Source: Brasilonema sp. UFV-L1 (GTDB taxonomy: Bacteria > Cyanobacteriota > Cyanobacteriia > Cyanobacteriales > Nostocaceae). From it: a stretch of DNA of 64,000 bases. A program made the translations under genes and the position numbers. Of the stretch, positions 9,336 to 18,374 are shown in pieces (position 1 is the first letter of the stretch; every line of letters starts with the position of its first letter). The notes beneath the pieces are model-generated. The model was not told where the DNA came from. It saw nothing but the letters and a program-made list of their open reading frames with translations, and did no database searches. The DNA lies in assembly GCF_012912105.1 (NCBI RefSeq), contig NZ_QMEA01000045.1:24567-88566 (forward strand), given 5' to 3'.

Positions 9336-10323
9336 ATATCTATCTCATCATGGCAGTTGCCCAATAAGCTCAACCTCTTTACACTAGATTGCAAGAGCGG
9401 AGGAAACCGAAACCGCCCAATGGGAAAGCCCTTACGGGTATGTCCTTTGGACGTTTGCGCGTATGCCTGTGGCATGTACTTTGGGCTTACGGCACTTGCT
9501 TTGACTGTCGCTTAACCAGCAAGGGCGGAGTGACGAACCCGTTGCACCGGGCGTGAGAAAGCCCTTCGGGTATGACCTTCGGTCACGCTGCGCTAACGCC
9601 AGATGCCTGCGGAGGGAAACCCTCCCGCAGCACTGGTCTCACCGTGATTCGCACTTATTTCACCGCACCGCACTGACTTCCCTGTTCCTACCTTGTTAAT
9701 GAGGTATGGTTTGCGGGTGGAATTATACTTGTTCTTATTTGTATTCAATATAGCTCTTAGAGTGAACCTTTGATGAATTGTTCGCAGCGTTTCTTGCGTG
9801 TGCCCTAAGGCTCAACTTATGGTATTGAAAAGGAAAAAAGATTTTTACCAGACTCCTAAAGTACCGGTACATTAGTCACCCATAGAGGTAAAAAACCAGG
9901 TTTGTGTGATCGAAAAGACTGATTTTTCGTTAAGCCACCTTAAAGAAACAAGGTTTTTGGGATTACTGTACCAGCCCTCTAGAGTGAAGAAAAAAGGCGT
10001 CGAAGCTTGAAATCCCTGAATTTATATTTATGTAGTTTCCCTTCTGCCTTCTTCATCACCTGTTTTTGGCGCAGGAATTCCTGATAATAAATTCCCACAG
10101 ATTTTTACTGAAATTATGCAAGATAAATGGATTCATAGTTTTTGTAATACTGTCGATACGTAAGTATTTGTTCTATCGACAGAATACCGTTATGTGAACT
10201 TTCTTATTTCGAGAGATATTTTTTTACAAATTCTTTAAAGTTTAGCTTACAAATAATGTCCACTATACATTGATAATTAAAACTTCTGGGATATACTTGC
10301 ACCATAATATGAGGAACGCAAGT
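9336..10323. repeat. Long intergenic stretch with GC-rich repeats
   Basis: No credible gene. At 9390-9660 two diverged copies of a repeat built around GGGAAAGCCCTTACGGGTAT and GAGAAAGCCCTTCGGGTATG are followed by palindromic words (ACCTTCGGTCACGCTGCGC). At 9850-9975 there is an element with CCAGGTTT and CAAGGTTTTT blocks, similar to one at 21176-21260 and another at 25985-26045. The last 300 bases are AT-rich and presumably carry the promoter of the CapA-like gene. Confidence 0.5.
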
Positions 10324-11472
10324 ATGATAAATCCAAAACTCAATAAATTACTCCCATTGAGTTTTCTAATTTTCAGTTTTTGCTTTGGTATTGGTATAGG
10401 ATTATTCATTCGCTTTGGACAATCGCAACCAACAAATGCCTCTACACCATCTACCGATACAGAACCAATTCCTTTCTCGATACCTGAGTATACATCTAGT
10501 GACACTATCACCATTCAAGCTGTTGGAGATATTATTCCTGGCACAAATTACCCTGACTACAGACTTCCACGCGATCGCAATCTGCTTCTACCAAACTCAG
10601 TGAGAAAACATTTACAAAGAGCCGATCTTTTGTTTGGTAACTTTGAGAGTAGTTTAACAAACCACCCCTATAGCTCCAAGGATATCAGTAAAGGACAAAT
10701 TTTTGCCTTTCGCTCACCACCAAGCTATGCTCAGCTTTTTGCTGATGTTGGGTTTGATGTGATGAATATAGCAAATAACCATGCTTTAGACTTTGGTTCA
10801 GTGGGTTTCCAAGACACAGTTAAGAATCTTAAGGGTGTTGGTATCAAAACATTAGGTCATAAAAATCAAATTCTCTTATTAGAAGTGAATAATGTTCTTG
10901 TAGGAATGATTGGGTTTGCTCCTTATAAATTTTATAATTCTATTCACGATTTAAAAACAGCCAAAGCACTAGTACAAAAAGCTAAGAAACAAGCAAGCGT
11001 TGTAATTGTCTCAATGCATGCAGGTTCTGAAGGAACTGACGCACTGCGCGTTCAGAATAAAACTGAGTTTTTTTATGGAGAAAACCGAGGAAATTCTATC
11101 CAGTTTGCTCGAACAATGATTGATGCAGGTGCAGATTTAGTACTCGGACATGGTCCTCACGTTCCAAGAGCTATTGAAAGATATAATGGGAAACTTATTG
11201 CTTATTCTTTGGGAAACTTTTTAGGATACCGAACTTTATCGACAGCCGGTGAAACTGGCTACTCAATGATTTTAGAAGTGAAACTTAACTCACAAGGCGA
11301 TTTTGTGTTCGGGAAAGTTATCCCTGTACACCTCAATGCTCAAGGAATTCCTCATATTGACCAGCATTTTAGGACAGTGAAACTGTTGCGTTATTTGAAT
11401 AATAAAGATTTTCCCAATAACTCAATGAAGATTAATAAAAAGGGTGAAATTGTAGTCGCAGAGAAAGAGTAA
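10324..11472 (+). CDS. CapA family protein (PgsA-like metallophosphatase fold)
   Basis: About 382 residues. A hydrophobic anchor near the N-terminus (LLPLSFLIFSFCFGIGIGLFI) and a Ser/Thr/Pro stretch precede a CapA domain. Its motifs are visible: AVGDIIPG, NFESSLT, ANNHALDFG, VSMHAGSEG, LVLGHGPHVPRAIE and YSLGNFLG, which supply metal-ligand Asp, Asn and His. The family includes capsule and poly-gamma-glutamate accessory proteins; the role here is unknown. I chose ATG 10324 because GAGGA at 10311-10315 lies about 8 bases upstream; in-frame TTG 10270 and ATG 10309 would lengthen it. Confidence 0.85.
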   Translation: MINPKLNKLLPLSFLIFSFCFGIGIGLFIRFGQSQPTNASTPSTDTEPIPFSIPEYTSSDTITIQAVGDIIPGTNYPDYRLPRDRNLLLPNSVRKHLQRADLLFGNFESSLTNHPYSSKDISKGQIFAFRSPPSYAQLFADVGFDVMNIANNHALDFGSVGFQDTVKNLKGVGIKTLGHKNQILLLEVNNVLVGMIGFAPYKFYNSIHDLKTAKALVQKAKKQASVVIVSMHAGSEGTDALRVQNKTEFFYGENRGNSIQFARTMIDAGADLVLGHGPHVPRAIERYNGKLIAYSLGNFLGYRTLSTAGETGYSMILEVKLNSQGDFVFGKVIPVHLNAQGIPHIDQHFRTVKLLRYLNNKDFPNNSMKINKKGEIVVAEKE

Positions 11473-11662
11473 AGTCAAAATAATTCGTAATTGTTAAAAT
11501 CTCGTAAAAATCTCGTTTCCAGGTTCTGCCTGGAAATGCATGCAAAGCGGCAGAGCCGCTTTGTAAGGGAGGCTCTGCCTCCTAATAGGTATTCCCAGCC
11601 AGAGACTGGGAACGAGGCAAGATGGGCAGAGTGCCTACCCTACGTTGGATTCGCACTTATGA
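11473..11662. repeat. Intergenic repeat with nested palindromes
   Basis: Between convergent genes. It contains the inverted-repeat words CTCGTTTCCAGGTTCTGCCT ... AGAGACTGGGAACGAGG and GCGGCAGAGCCGCTTTG, a repeat type common between genes in Nostocales. No gene is seen; a termination role is possible. Confidence 0.5.
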
Positions 11663-14566
11663 CTATCTCATGGCAGCACAAGTACTAGCAGGTGTTGGCT
11701 GTTCCCGTTGTGGACCAGTCTTGGTAGGATCATAAGCGACCAGCACCACCTGACCTTTTTCATTGAATATCCACCCTCTTGCTGGTACTATGGGTTTGTC
11801 AGTTGAACTGGTAGATGGCTGATGATGAGTTTTTGTACTTTTGGAACTGACTGTACTGGCGACAGGCTTGACTAAATCCACACGTACGTTATCACCACTG
11901 AGGACTTCCTTTGGATCAGGTGGAAATCCGCCACGTCCAGTGATGATAAATTCTCCACCTGCTCGTAGACAGGGATTTTGGGCAATCTGCTGTGCGGGAT
12001 CGGTGACAGTTTCTGGGAATTCAAATAACCCTTGGCTGGGGTCAACATCTGGGGTGTTAATGTTGACAGTACCACTCAAGTTTGGATTATTTTGGGAAAT
12101 AGCGGTGATGTCACTGGTCGGTAAATTTCTTGGGTCTAGTACAGTAAAATCTGTGGTATTCAGACGTTGCTCAAGTTCTTGCCGACTGAGTGGGGTGATT
12201 CCAAACAGACCTTGAGTTTTAATTGTGATTTTCCCACCGCTACCGTTGAAAGCATTGGCAGTAATATCACTATTTTCACTAGGAAAGGCGACTACGAAGC
12301 CATCTTTGGCATTGATAGTGATTTTACCACCATCGCCACCACCACTCTTTGGTGTACCAGCTGTTGTAGATATCAGACTCTGGTTACGCAACAGCAATAA
12401 GTCTTGCACTTGGAGGTTTTCGATATTGCCTCCATTACCGGAAAGGCTAGTAGTAGTAATTGAGCCTTTGTCTAGTCTCAAGTTACGAGCAGTGATATTG
12501 ACGATGTTGCCAGCATAGCCTCTTCCAAGACTACTGGCTGTTATTTGCGCTCCATCTCGAATAGTTAACTGTTCAGTTGTTACGCTTAAGTCTCCTCCAT
12601 TACCGCTTGAGCTTGAAGTCGTAGAAGTAAATATTCCACTAGGAATTCTACCATCAGCTGAAGTACCGACCAACTCTACTGACTTGGCTGTGATTTCTAC
12701 AGTTCCTCCTGAACCTTCAGCACCAGTTGATGCACCGATGCGCGAACCATTGTTCACGAAAAGCTCGTTTGCCTTAATAGTTAATTTTCCAGCATCGCCA
12801 GAACCAACAGTATCAGCAGTAATAAACGCTCCATCGTACAAGGAGATTTTGCCTGTTGGTACATTGATAATTAAATCCCCAGCATTACGTTTGCCGAAAG
12901 TACCAGTCCCTAAACCTGCTTGTCCTCGCAATTCCACCAAATCAGTCGCATTGACTGTTACTGTTCCTCCATTAAATTTTGGTTCAGAAGAGCTAGCTTC
13001 ATCTCCTGATATTATTGCTGCTCCATTTCGGATTATTAATCGTCCAGTATTAATATTTATGTTTCCAGGTACACCACCGTTAATATTTGATGTTGTTATT
13101 CCCGTTTTAGTCTTCTTAAGAATATCAACTGCTGATTCAGTTAACTCAGGAGTAAATGATCCAGGGCTATTGCCTACAATTTCTATTGATTCATCGGCAT
13201 TAACTGTGATATCACCGCCTAGAGTCTCCTGGGGAAGTTTGAAAGTTTGGAATCCAGTCAAAAGATCACTATCATTACGGATAATCAAGTTTCTGGTTTT
13301 TATATTGATATCACCAGCATTACCAGTTCCAGTTGTAACGATTCCTAACCCGGTTCCAGACAAGTTTTCAGATAACCTTGGCGAGCTTTCCAGAAGATTT
13401 CTGACTAACTGGTTACTTGGTTGAGATATATTAGAGATATTGGTACTGACTATTCTAATAGTATCATTAGCATTAACATTAATATTTCCACTATTAGCTG
13501 AGCCAGTTGTCAAGTTAATTATTCGAGCAAAATCGGTAAGAGCAATTGATTGAGCGGAAAGTTCAATATTACCTCCAACCTGATTTCCAGGAGCATTACC
13601 GAAAGAAACACTATCAATAATGCTATTGTTGATGGCTAGATTACCACTACTGTTGAGAGTAATATTACCACCCAATAAACCAACTGATTCGATGGTAGTA
13701 CCTGGTTGAGTAATGATATCGCCGCCAGCCGTCAAACGAACGTCTCCACCATTGCTATTGATAACAAGTTGACCATTTGGATCAACAAAGAATTTTGCGG
13801 AGACATCCACTGCGCCATTGATGGTTAGATTATTACGAGCATCAATAATAACAGCACCACTCGCTGCTTGCAGTTTACCCTGTATATCTATATCGCCTGC
13901 TGATAGGGTTAGATTTTGACCTACTCCTACTTCTAATTGAGATCCCTGTACCTGAATCGTTTCTGGATTATCCCGAAACCCCAACCCAATCGGAATATTT
14001 ATAGTCAACAGTGGTGGTGCTTGTGGATTAGTAGCGCTAAACTCAAACCCATTATCAAACACGAAGCTGTTCGCCGTGCTTCCCAAAAATGAACCACCAA
14101 TATTCAAACTGGCATTTGGTCCAAAAATAATTCCTGCCGGATTGAGTAAAAATAAATTAGCTCCACCATTGGCTTTAATCAAACCATCAATATTAGAAAT
14201 CGAACCACCCGTCACCCGGCTGATAATATTTTGTATATTGGCTGCATTGTTGAAAGTTGCCGAACCACCAGTGGGAACTGAAAATTCTTTGAAGCTGTGA
14301 AAAAGATTTCCTCCTCTTGTTGTCCCGTCATTGATGTTGAAATTTTTTCCATCAGGGCTGGTAACGGTGGTAGACACAGTTCCATCAGAAGTTACTTCTT
14401 GGGCTTTGACTGTATTTACAAAAGTCAAACTTCCCATAATACATAGGGGTAAGGTGAATAAAAATAGCGAATGCGTTTTGCGCCCGCTTCGCGATGCTCC
14501 TCTTGGGAGCCTTACCTGGCGCGATGCTGCTTTGCAGCCGCTAGGCGATCGCCAATCATGTTTCAT
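11663..14566 (-). CDS. Filamentous-haemagglutinin-type exoprotein (two-partner secretion, TpsA)
   Basis: About 967 residues. A signal peptide (hydrophobic FLFTLPLCIMGSLTFVN, cleavage after KAQ) is followed by the haemagglutination-activity/TPS domain. It has the typical GGNLFHSFKEFSVP, IISRVTGG, IDGLIKANGGANLFLLNPAGI and FGPNASLNIGGSFLGST blocks. A long beta-helix follows, with many GNININTGRLIIRNGA-type turns, and the family's conserved end PCLRAGGEFIITGRGGFPPDP near 890-910. Such proteins are exported through a TpsB/Omp85 pore; no tpsB is visible here. The stretch before the signal peptide is basic and encoded by repeat-like DNA (14498-14560). ATG 14566 is chosen; GTG 14638 is an alternative. 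Confidence 0.9.
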   Translation of the reverse strand: MKHDWRSPSGCKAASRQVRLPRGASRSGRKTHSLFLFTLPLCIMGSLTFVNTVKAQEVTSDGTVSTTVTSPDGKNFNINDGTTRGGNLFHSFKEFSVPTGGSATFNNAANIQNIISRVTGGSISNIDGLIKANGGANLFLLNPAGIIFGPNASLNIGGSFLGSTANSFVFDNGFEFSATNPQAPPLLTINIPIGLGFRDNPETIQVQGSQLEVGVGQNLTLSAGDIDIQGKLQAASGAVIIDARNNLTINGAVDVSAKFFVDPNGQLVINSNGGDVRLTAGGDIITQPGTTIESVGLLGGNITLNSSGNLAINNSIIDSVSFGNAPGNQVGGNIELSAQSIALTDFARIINLTTGSANSGNINVNANDTIRIVSTNISNISQPSNQLVRNLLESSPRLSENLSGTGLGIVTTGTGNAGDINIKTRNLIIRNDSDLLTGFQTFKLPQETLGGDITVNADESIEIVGNSPGSFTPELTESAVDILKKTKTGITTSNINGGVPGNININTGRLIIRNGAAIISGDEASSSEPKFNGGTVTVNATDLVELRGQAGLGTGTFGKRNAGDLIINVPTGKISLYDGAFITADTVGSGDAGKLTIKANELFVNNGSRIGASTGAEGSGGTVEITAKSVELVGTSADGRIPSGIFTSTTSSSSGNGGDLSVTTEQLTIRDGAQITASSLGRGYAGNIVNITARNLRLDKGSITTTSLSGNGGNIENLQVQDLLLLRNQSLISTTAGTPKSGGGDGGKITINAKDGFVVAFPSENSDITANAFNGSGGKITIKTQGLFGITPLSRQELEQRLNTTDFTVLDPRNLPTSDITAISQNNPNLSGTVNINTPDVDPSQGLFEFPETVTDPAQQIAQNPCLRAGGEFIITGRGGFPPDPKEVLSGDNVRVDLVKPVASTVSSKSTKTHHQPSTSSTDKPIVPARGWIFNEKGQVVLVAYDPTKTGPQREQPTPASTCAAMR

Positions 14567-14832
14567 AAATTTAAAATTTAAAATGTTTGTTTGTAAGGAT
14601 TCTAATTGAAAATGCTTTCTTAAGAAATCAAAGTTCACTAATTTATATAATTAGCGGGCTTTCACGCGATCGCCTAGGGTTAGAAACCCCAGGCTAATAG
14701 CAAAAGTCCTCTCAAGAGGACTAAATTCTTCCCAAATTTTGTTTTCAGTCTACTTAAGTATACTTATGCTAAAGGCCTGTGAACTTGAGTTCTGGGCGGA
14801 CGAGATTTAATTAGAGAATGCTGCAATAATTA
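14567..14832. repeat. Intergenic region between the tpsA-like gene and larE
   Basis: It contains HIP1 GCGATCGC and the segment GCTAAAGGCCTGTGAACTTG (about 14771-14790), diverged from GCTAAAAGCCTGTGAAATTA at about 16861-16880. Short hairpins are present, such as AGTCCTCTCAAGAGGACT. No gene is seen. Confidence 0.45.
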
Positions 14833-15660
14833 TCATTTAACGCTCAAAATTTCTCGATTCAAAACTTGATTTAACTTTCCACTCCGATAACCTTCTAAAT
14901 CTAATGTTACGTAAATAAAACCAAACTCCTGAAAAGCAGAAACAATTGATTGCAAATCGTTTTTAAAAACAAACTCTTTAATTTGTTCTGGTGGTAATTC
15001 AATTCGTGCTGTCTCTCCTTCAGAACGCACTCGCAAATTTTGGTAACCTAACTTGCGTAAATAAATTTCTGCCCTACCGACTCGTTGTAACTTAGCTACG
15101 GTAATTTCTTCACCGTAAGGAAAGCGTGAACTCAAACAAGGTTGCGCCGGTTTATCCCACCAAGGTAAACCGAGTTCTTTGGAAATTTGGCGAACTTCTG
15201 CTTTGGTAATACCGATTTCTGCTAAAGGCGATCGCGCACCTCTTTCTTTTGCAGCCTGAATTCCTGGGCGATAATCATGTAAGTCATCGGCGTTGACTCC
15301 ATCCACCACATACGGATAACCCAATTCAATAGCTAAGGGTTTGAGGGTGTCGTGCAGTTCACTTTTGCAAAAATAACAGCGGTTGACAGGGTTAGAGGTG
15401 TAATTGGGATTTTCCATCTCGTGTGTGGAAATAATTTGATGAGGAATCCCAATTGTCGCTGCTTGAATAGAGGCCTCTTCTAACTCTTCTGGTAACAGCG
15501 AGGGAGACATAGCCGTGACAGCTAAAGCGCGATCGCCTAAAACATCATAAGCTACCTTCGCGACCATTGTGCTATCCACTCCACCAGAGTAGGCTATCAA
15601 AGCCTGCTCCATTTCTAAAAATAATGCTTTTAATTGCTCAAGTTTTTCTTTTCGCATCAT
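14833..15660 (-). CDS. larE: ATP-dependent sacrificial sulfur transferase LarE
   Basis: 275 residues. The PP-loop is YSGGVDST (24-31) and the family blocks NRCYFCKSELHD (93-104), VDGVNADDLHDYRPG and PAQPCLSSRFPYGE are present. In characterised LarE the Cys of the PCLSSR block (C175 here) gives up its sulfur while installing thiols on the pyridinium-dicarboxylate precursor of the nickel-pincer cofactor of lactate racemase. C95 and C98 are two further conserved-looking cysteines. No larA, larB or larC is nearby, so it stands alone here. Two adjacent ATG codons mark the start. Confidence 0.92.
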   Translation of the reverse strand: MMRKEKLEQLKALFLEMEQALIAYSGGVDSTMVAKVAYDVLGDRALAVTAMSPSLLPEELEEASIQAATIGIPHQIISTHEMENPNYTSNPVNRCYFCKSELHDTLKPLAIELGYPYVVDGVNADDLHDYRPGIQAAKERGARSPLAEIGITKAEVRQISKELGLPWWDKPAQPCLSSRFPYGEEITVAKLQRVGRAEIYLRKLGYQNLRVRSEGETARIELPPEQIKEFVFKNDLQSIVSAFQEFGFIYVTLDLEGYRSGKLNQVLNREILSVK

Positions 15661-15888
15661 TTTCCAATCTTGCCCAAATGGTATCGCAGCTCATGAATTC
15701 TATTTTAGGAGGGCAATCAAGGAATGAGGAAAAAAGATACAGATGAGAAGAAGTCAGAAGACAGAATTCTGACTCCTGACGACTGACGCCTCTATTCTCC
15801 TTGGTTAGAAATTTCAGCTATAACTTATACACCACAGATTCTTTTGTGTCATTTCTATGCTGTAATGACTGAAAACTCACTCAAGACT

Positions 15889-16758
15889 ATGAATACACTA
15901 CTTGCTCAATCAATTGTTAACGGTATTGCTTTAGGAAGCATTATTGCTTTAGCTGCAGTTGGACTGACTCTCACCTACGGAATTTTACGGTTATCTAACT
16001 TTGCTCACGGTGACTTTTTGACATTGGGAGCTTATCTAACACTGCTTGTAAATACGAGTGGTGTCAATATTTGGTTATCTATGGCGATCGCCGCGATTGG
16101 CACCGTAGCAGCAATGCTGTTATCAGAAAAGTTGCTATGGTCCTATATGCGCTCTATCCGTGCGACTTCTACCACTTTCATTATCATCTCTATCGGGCTT
16201 GCCTTATTCCTTCGTAATGGCATTATCCTGATTTGGGGTGGTAGTAACAAAACTTACGATTTGCCTGTTCCGATCGCAATGGATATTCTCGGTGTCAAAG
16301 TCGAACAAAACAAATTATTAGTTCTATTCCTAGCCGTCGTCGCAATTGTAGTACTACACTACATTTTACAAAATACCAAAATTGGCAAAGCAATGCGGGC
16401 AGTGGCTGACGATTTGGACTTAGCTCGCGTTTCCGGTATAAATGTGGACCAAGTTATCTTGTGGACTTGGGTAATTGCCGCTAGTCTGACATCTTTGGGT
16501 GGAAGTATGTATGGCTTAATTGGAGCCGTGCGACCAAATATGGGATGGTACTTAATTTTACCTTTATTTGCCTCTGTGATTTTAGGAGGAATTGGTAACC
16601 CTTACGGTGCGATCGCAGGAGCTTTTCTCATTGGTATTGCTCAGGAAATAAGTGCTATTACTCCACTGGGTTCTCAGTATAAACAAGGGGTTGCGCTGTT
16701 AATCATGATTTTAGTGTTGCTCGTTCGTCCCAAAGGTTTATTCAAAGGTACGATTTAA
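15889..16758 (+). CDS. Branched-chain amino acid ABC transporter permease (LivH/NatD type)
   Basis: About 289 residues with eight or so membrane helices. The LivH signature is clear: GIALGSIIALAAVGLTLTYGILRLSNFAHGDFLTLGAY at the N-terminus, AVADDLDLARVSGINVD in the cytoplasmic coupling region and VILGGIGNPYGAIAGAFLIG near the end. In Anabaena the homologous NatD belongs to the N-II neutral amino acid uptake system. The partner permease, ATPases and binding protein are not adjacent. In-frame ATG 15865 and TTG 15844 lie upstream; ATG 15889 (MNTLLAQS) matches the usual N-terminus best. Confidence 0.88.
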   Translation: MNTLLAQSIVNGIALGSIIALAAVGLTLTYGILRLSNFAHGDFLTLGAYLTLLVNTSGVNIWLSMAIAAIGTVAAMLLSEKLLWSYMRSIRATSTTFIIISIGLALFLRNGIILIWGGSNKTYDLPVPIAMDILGVKVEQNKLLVLFLAVVAIVVLHYILQNTKIGKAMRAVADDLDLARVSGINVDQVILWTWVIAASLTSLGGSMYGLIGAVRPNMGWYLILPLFASVILGGIGNPYGAIAGAFLIGIAQEISAITPLGSQYKQGVALLIMILVLLVRPKGLFKGTI

Positions 16759-16922
16759 GCAACACCAAAAGTTAGATTTTCCCCACTTTAACTTACCGTT
16801 GGTCAGCTTAAAGATGGGGATTTCAACAACCACCGTTTTAGTCCGTTAAAACGGACTTCGGCTAAAAGCCTGTGAAATTAATTTCCGGGTGGTCGTGTAT
16901 AGAATGAAATCGCTCTACCTAA
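16759..16922. repeat. Hairpin repeat downstream of the LivH-type gene
   Basis: It contains the strong hairpin AGTCCGTTAAAACGGACT (about 16840-16857), flanked by CCACCGTTTT and GGTGGTCGTG-type inverted words. This is likely a repeat element and may act as a terminator between two convergent genes. Confidence 0.5.
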
Positions 16923-17084
16923 TTATTCAATAATATGGAAATAATAGGCAGCTACGAGCAAGTTGAGAGCTAACAGCGCCACAGCCCAACCCAAACGAAA
17001 GGGATAAGGAGCTTTAGCATTACTTTTAGCAACGTCTTCACCTGGTTTTTTGGCAGCGGGAACTGTTTTAGCGTCAGCAGTCAT
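16923..17084 (-). CDS. 53-residue single-helix membrane protein, possibly photosynthetic
   Basis: It starts MTADAKTVPAAKKPGEDVAK and ends VAAYYFHIIE. A polar Lys/Ala-rich N-terminus is followed by PYPFRLGW and one membrane helix (about 32-48, GWAVALLALNLLVAAYYF). The start is well supported by AGGAGA 7 bases upstream of ATG 17084. Size and layout resemble small thylakoid subunits or assembly factors of cyanobacteria, but I cannot assign a named family. It is followed by the hairpin repeat and preceded by its own promoter space. Confidence 0.7.
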   Translation of the reverse strand: MTADAKTVPAAKKPGEDVAKSNAKAPYPFRLGWAVALLALNLLVAAYYFHIIE

Positions 17085-17248
17085 TGTGTTCTCTCCTACT
17101 TTAAAGACTTTTTAACAAATACCAAACAGCTGTCATGTATAGCGAGATTCTTCAAGAATATTTTTGTAGATTTCGCAGCACAAATCAGCAAAAATAAACA
17201 AAATGTAGCACTAAGACCCGTAGAGAATGGTTTAGCATCTGGTAAAGC

Positions 17249-18154
17249 TTACTCTTCAACGCCTGCGTGATAGGAACTGCGAACCAGAGGACCAGAACGA
17301 ACATGGCTAAATCCCATTTTCCGTGCTATTTCGCCTAATTCATCAAATTCTTCTGGTGTCCAATATTTTTGGACGGGCAAATGTTCCAAGGAGGGGCGCA
17401 TATACTGACCGATTGTTAGGCGATCGCATTCCACTTTGCGCAAATCTTCCATTGTCTGAACAACTTCCTCGACTGTTTCTCCATGCCCTAGCATCATACC
17501 TGACTTGGTGGGGATAGAAGAATCGATTTCTTTGACAACTTGCAAGACAAAAAGCGAGCGATCGTACTTTGCTCCTCGGCGCACTGGTCCTTGTAAGCGT
17601 TGCACTGTCTCGATATTATGATTAAAACAAGCTGGTTTCGCCTTCACAACTTTATCTATACGCTCACGTTGACCTTGCTGTCCAGCACCTGCACCACCCC
17701 AAAAATCTGGTGTCAACACCTCAATTTGAGTTTCTGGGTTTAGCTGTCGAATCGTTTCCATTGTCTTGACAAAATGACTTGCTCCTTGGTCTGGCAAGTC
17801 ATCTCGTGCGACAGAAGTCAGCACAACATAACGCAATCCTAAAAGCTGCACTGCTTGTGCCACTTTTTCCGGTTCTTCAGAGTCAAGAGGCATAGGCGCA
17901 TGACCTTTATCGACTTGACAAAAAGCACAAGACCTGGTGCATGTAGCACCCATGAGTAAGAAAGTTGCAGTTTTTTGGGAGTAGCACTCTCCTCGATTCG
18001 GACAGCGCCCCTCTTCACAAATCGTATGAATTTGGTGCTGCTTAATAATACGTTGTACTGTAGAAAGTTCGCTAGCTTTGCCTATTGAACGACGCAACCA
18101 CGTAGGCATTGCCATTATTTCAGATTTCAGTTGGGCTTGTTGTGAGGAAGTCAT
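17249..18154 (-). CDS. lipA: Lipoyl synthase (radical SAM)
   Basis: About 301 residues. Both cluster motifs are intact: [12 protein letters not shown] for the auxiliary 4Fe-4S cluster that donates sulfur and CTRSCAFC for the radical-SAM cluster. [50 protein letters not shown] and a C-terminal VRSSYHA with the serine ligand also fit. It inserts two sulfurs into octanoyl-protein to make lipoyl cofactor for pyruvate dehydrogenase and glycine cleavage. ATG 18154 is preferred over GTG 18169; ATG 18115 ([12 protein letters not shown]) is also plausible. Confidence 0.95.
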   Translation of the reverse strand: MTSSQQAQLKSEIMAMPTWLRRSIGKASELSTVQRIIKQHQIHTICEEGRCPNRGECYSQKTATFLLMGATCTRSCAFCQVDKGHAPMPLDSEEPEKVAQAVQLLGLRYVVLTSVARDDLPDQGASHFVKTMETIRQLNPETQIEVLTPDFWGGAGAGQQGQRERIDKVVKAKPACFNHNIETVQRLQGPVRRGAKYDRSLFVLQVVKEIDSSIPTKSGMMLGHGETVEEVVQTMEDLRKVECDRLTIGQYMRPSLEHLPVQKYWTPEEFDELGEIARKMGFSHVRSGPLVRSSYHAGVEE

Positions 18155-18336
18155 GCAATCAGAATTCACCGAGTCAGAAATCAGAATTCAGAATAAAATT
18201 AGCATAGCTTGTTATTAAGAAGAACGAAGAACGCAGGATATCGCGATAAATAACCCGATCAATAAATAGAGTGCAAGCCCGTTAGTGGCCATGACTGAAT
18301 TCACCAATTCTTTACTCTACAAAATTCTGGCGTTGG

Positions 18337-18358
18337 TAGTTGCGCATAAGCGCAACTA
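18337..18358 (-). terminator. Hairpin just past ndhB
   Basis: Perfect 9-bp stem TAGTTGCGC/GCGCAACTA with a 4-base loop, starting 17 bases beyond the ndhB stop codon. There is no T run, so if it terminates it is not a classic intrinsic terminator; it may instead stabilise the 3' end. Confidence 0.4.
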
Positions 18359-18374
18359 TCAAGACATGACTAAC

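Noticed and set aside
11841..14609. Several long plus-strand open frames opposite the exoprotein gene
   Set aside because: They are antisense shadows of a repetitive beta-helix coding sequence; they have no domain-like patterns.
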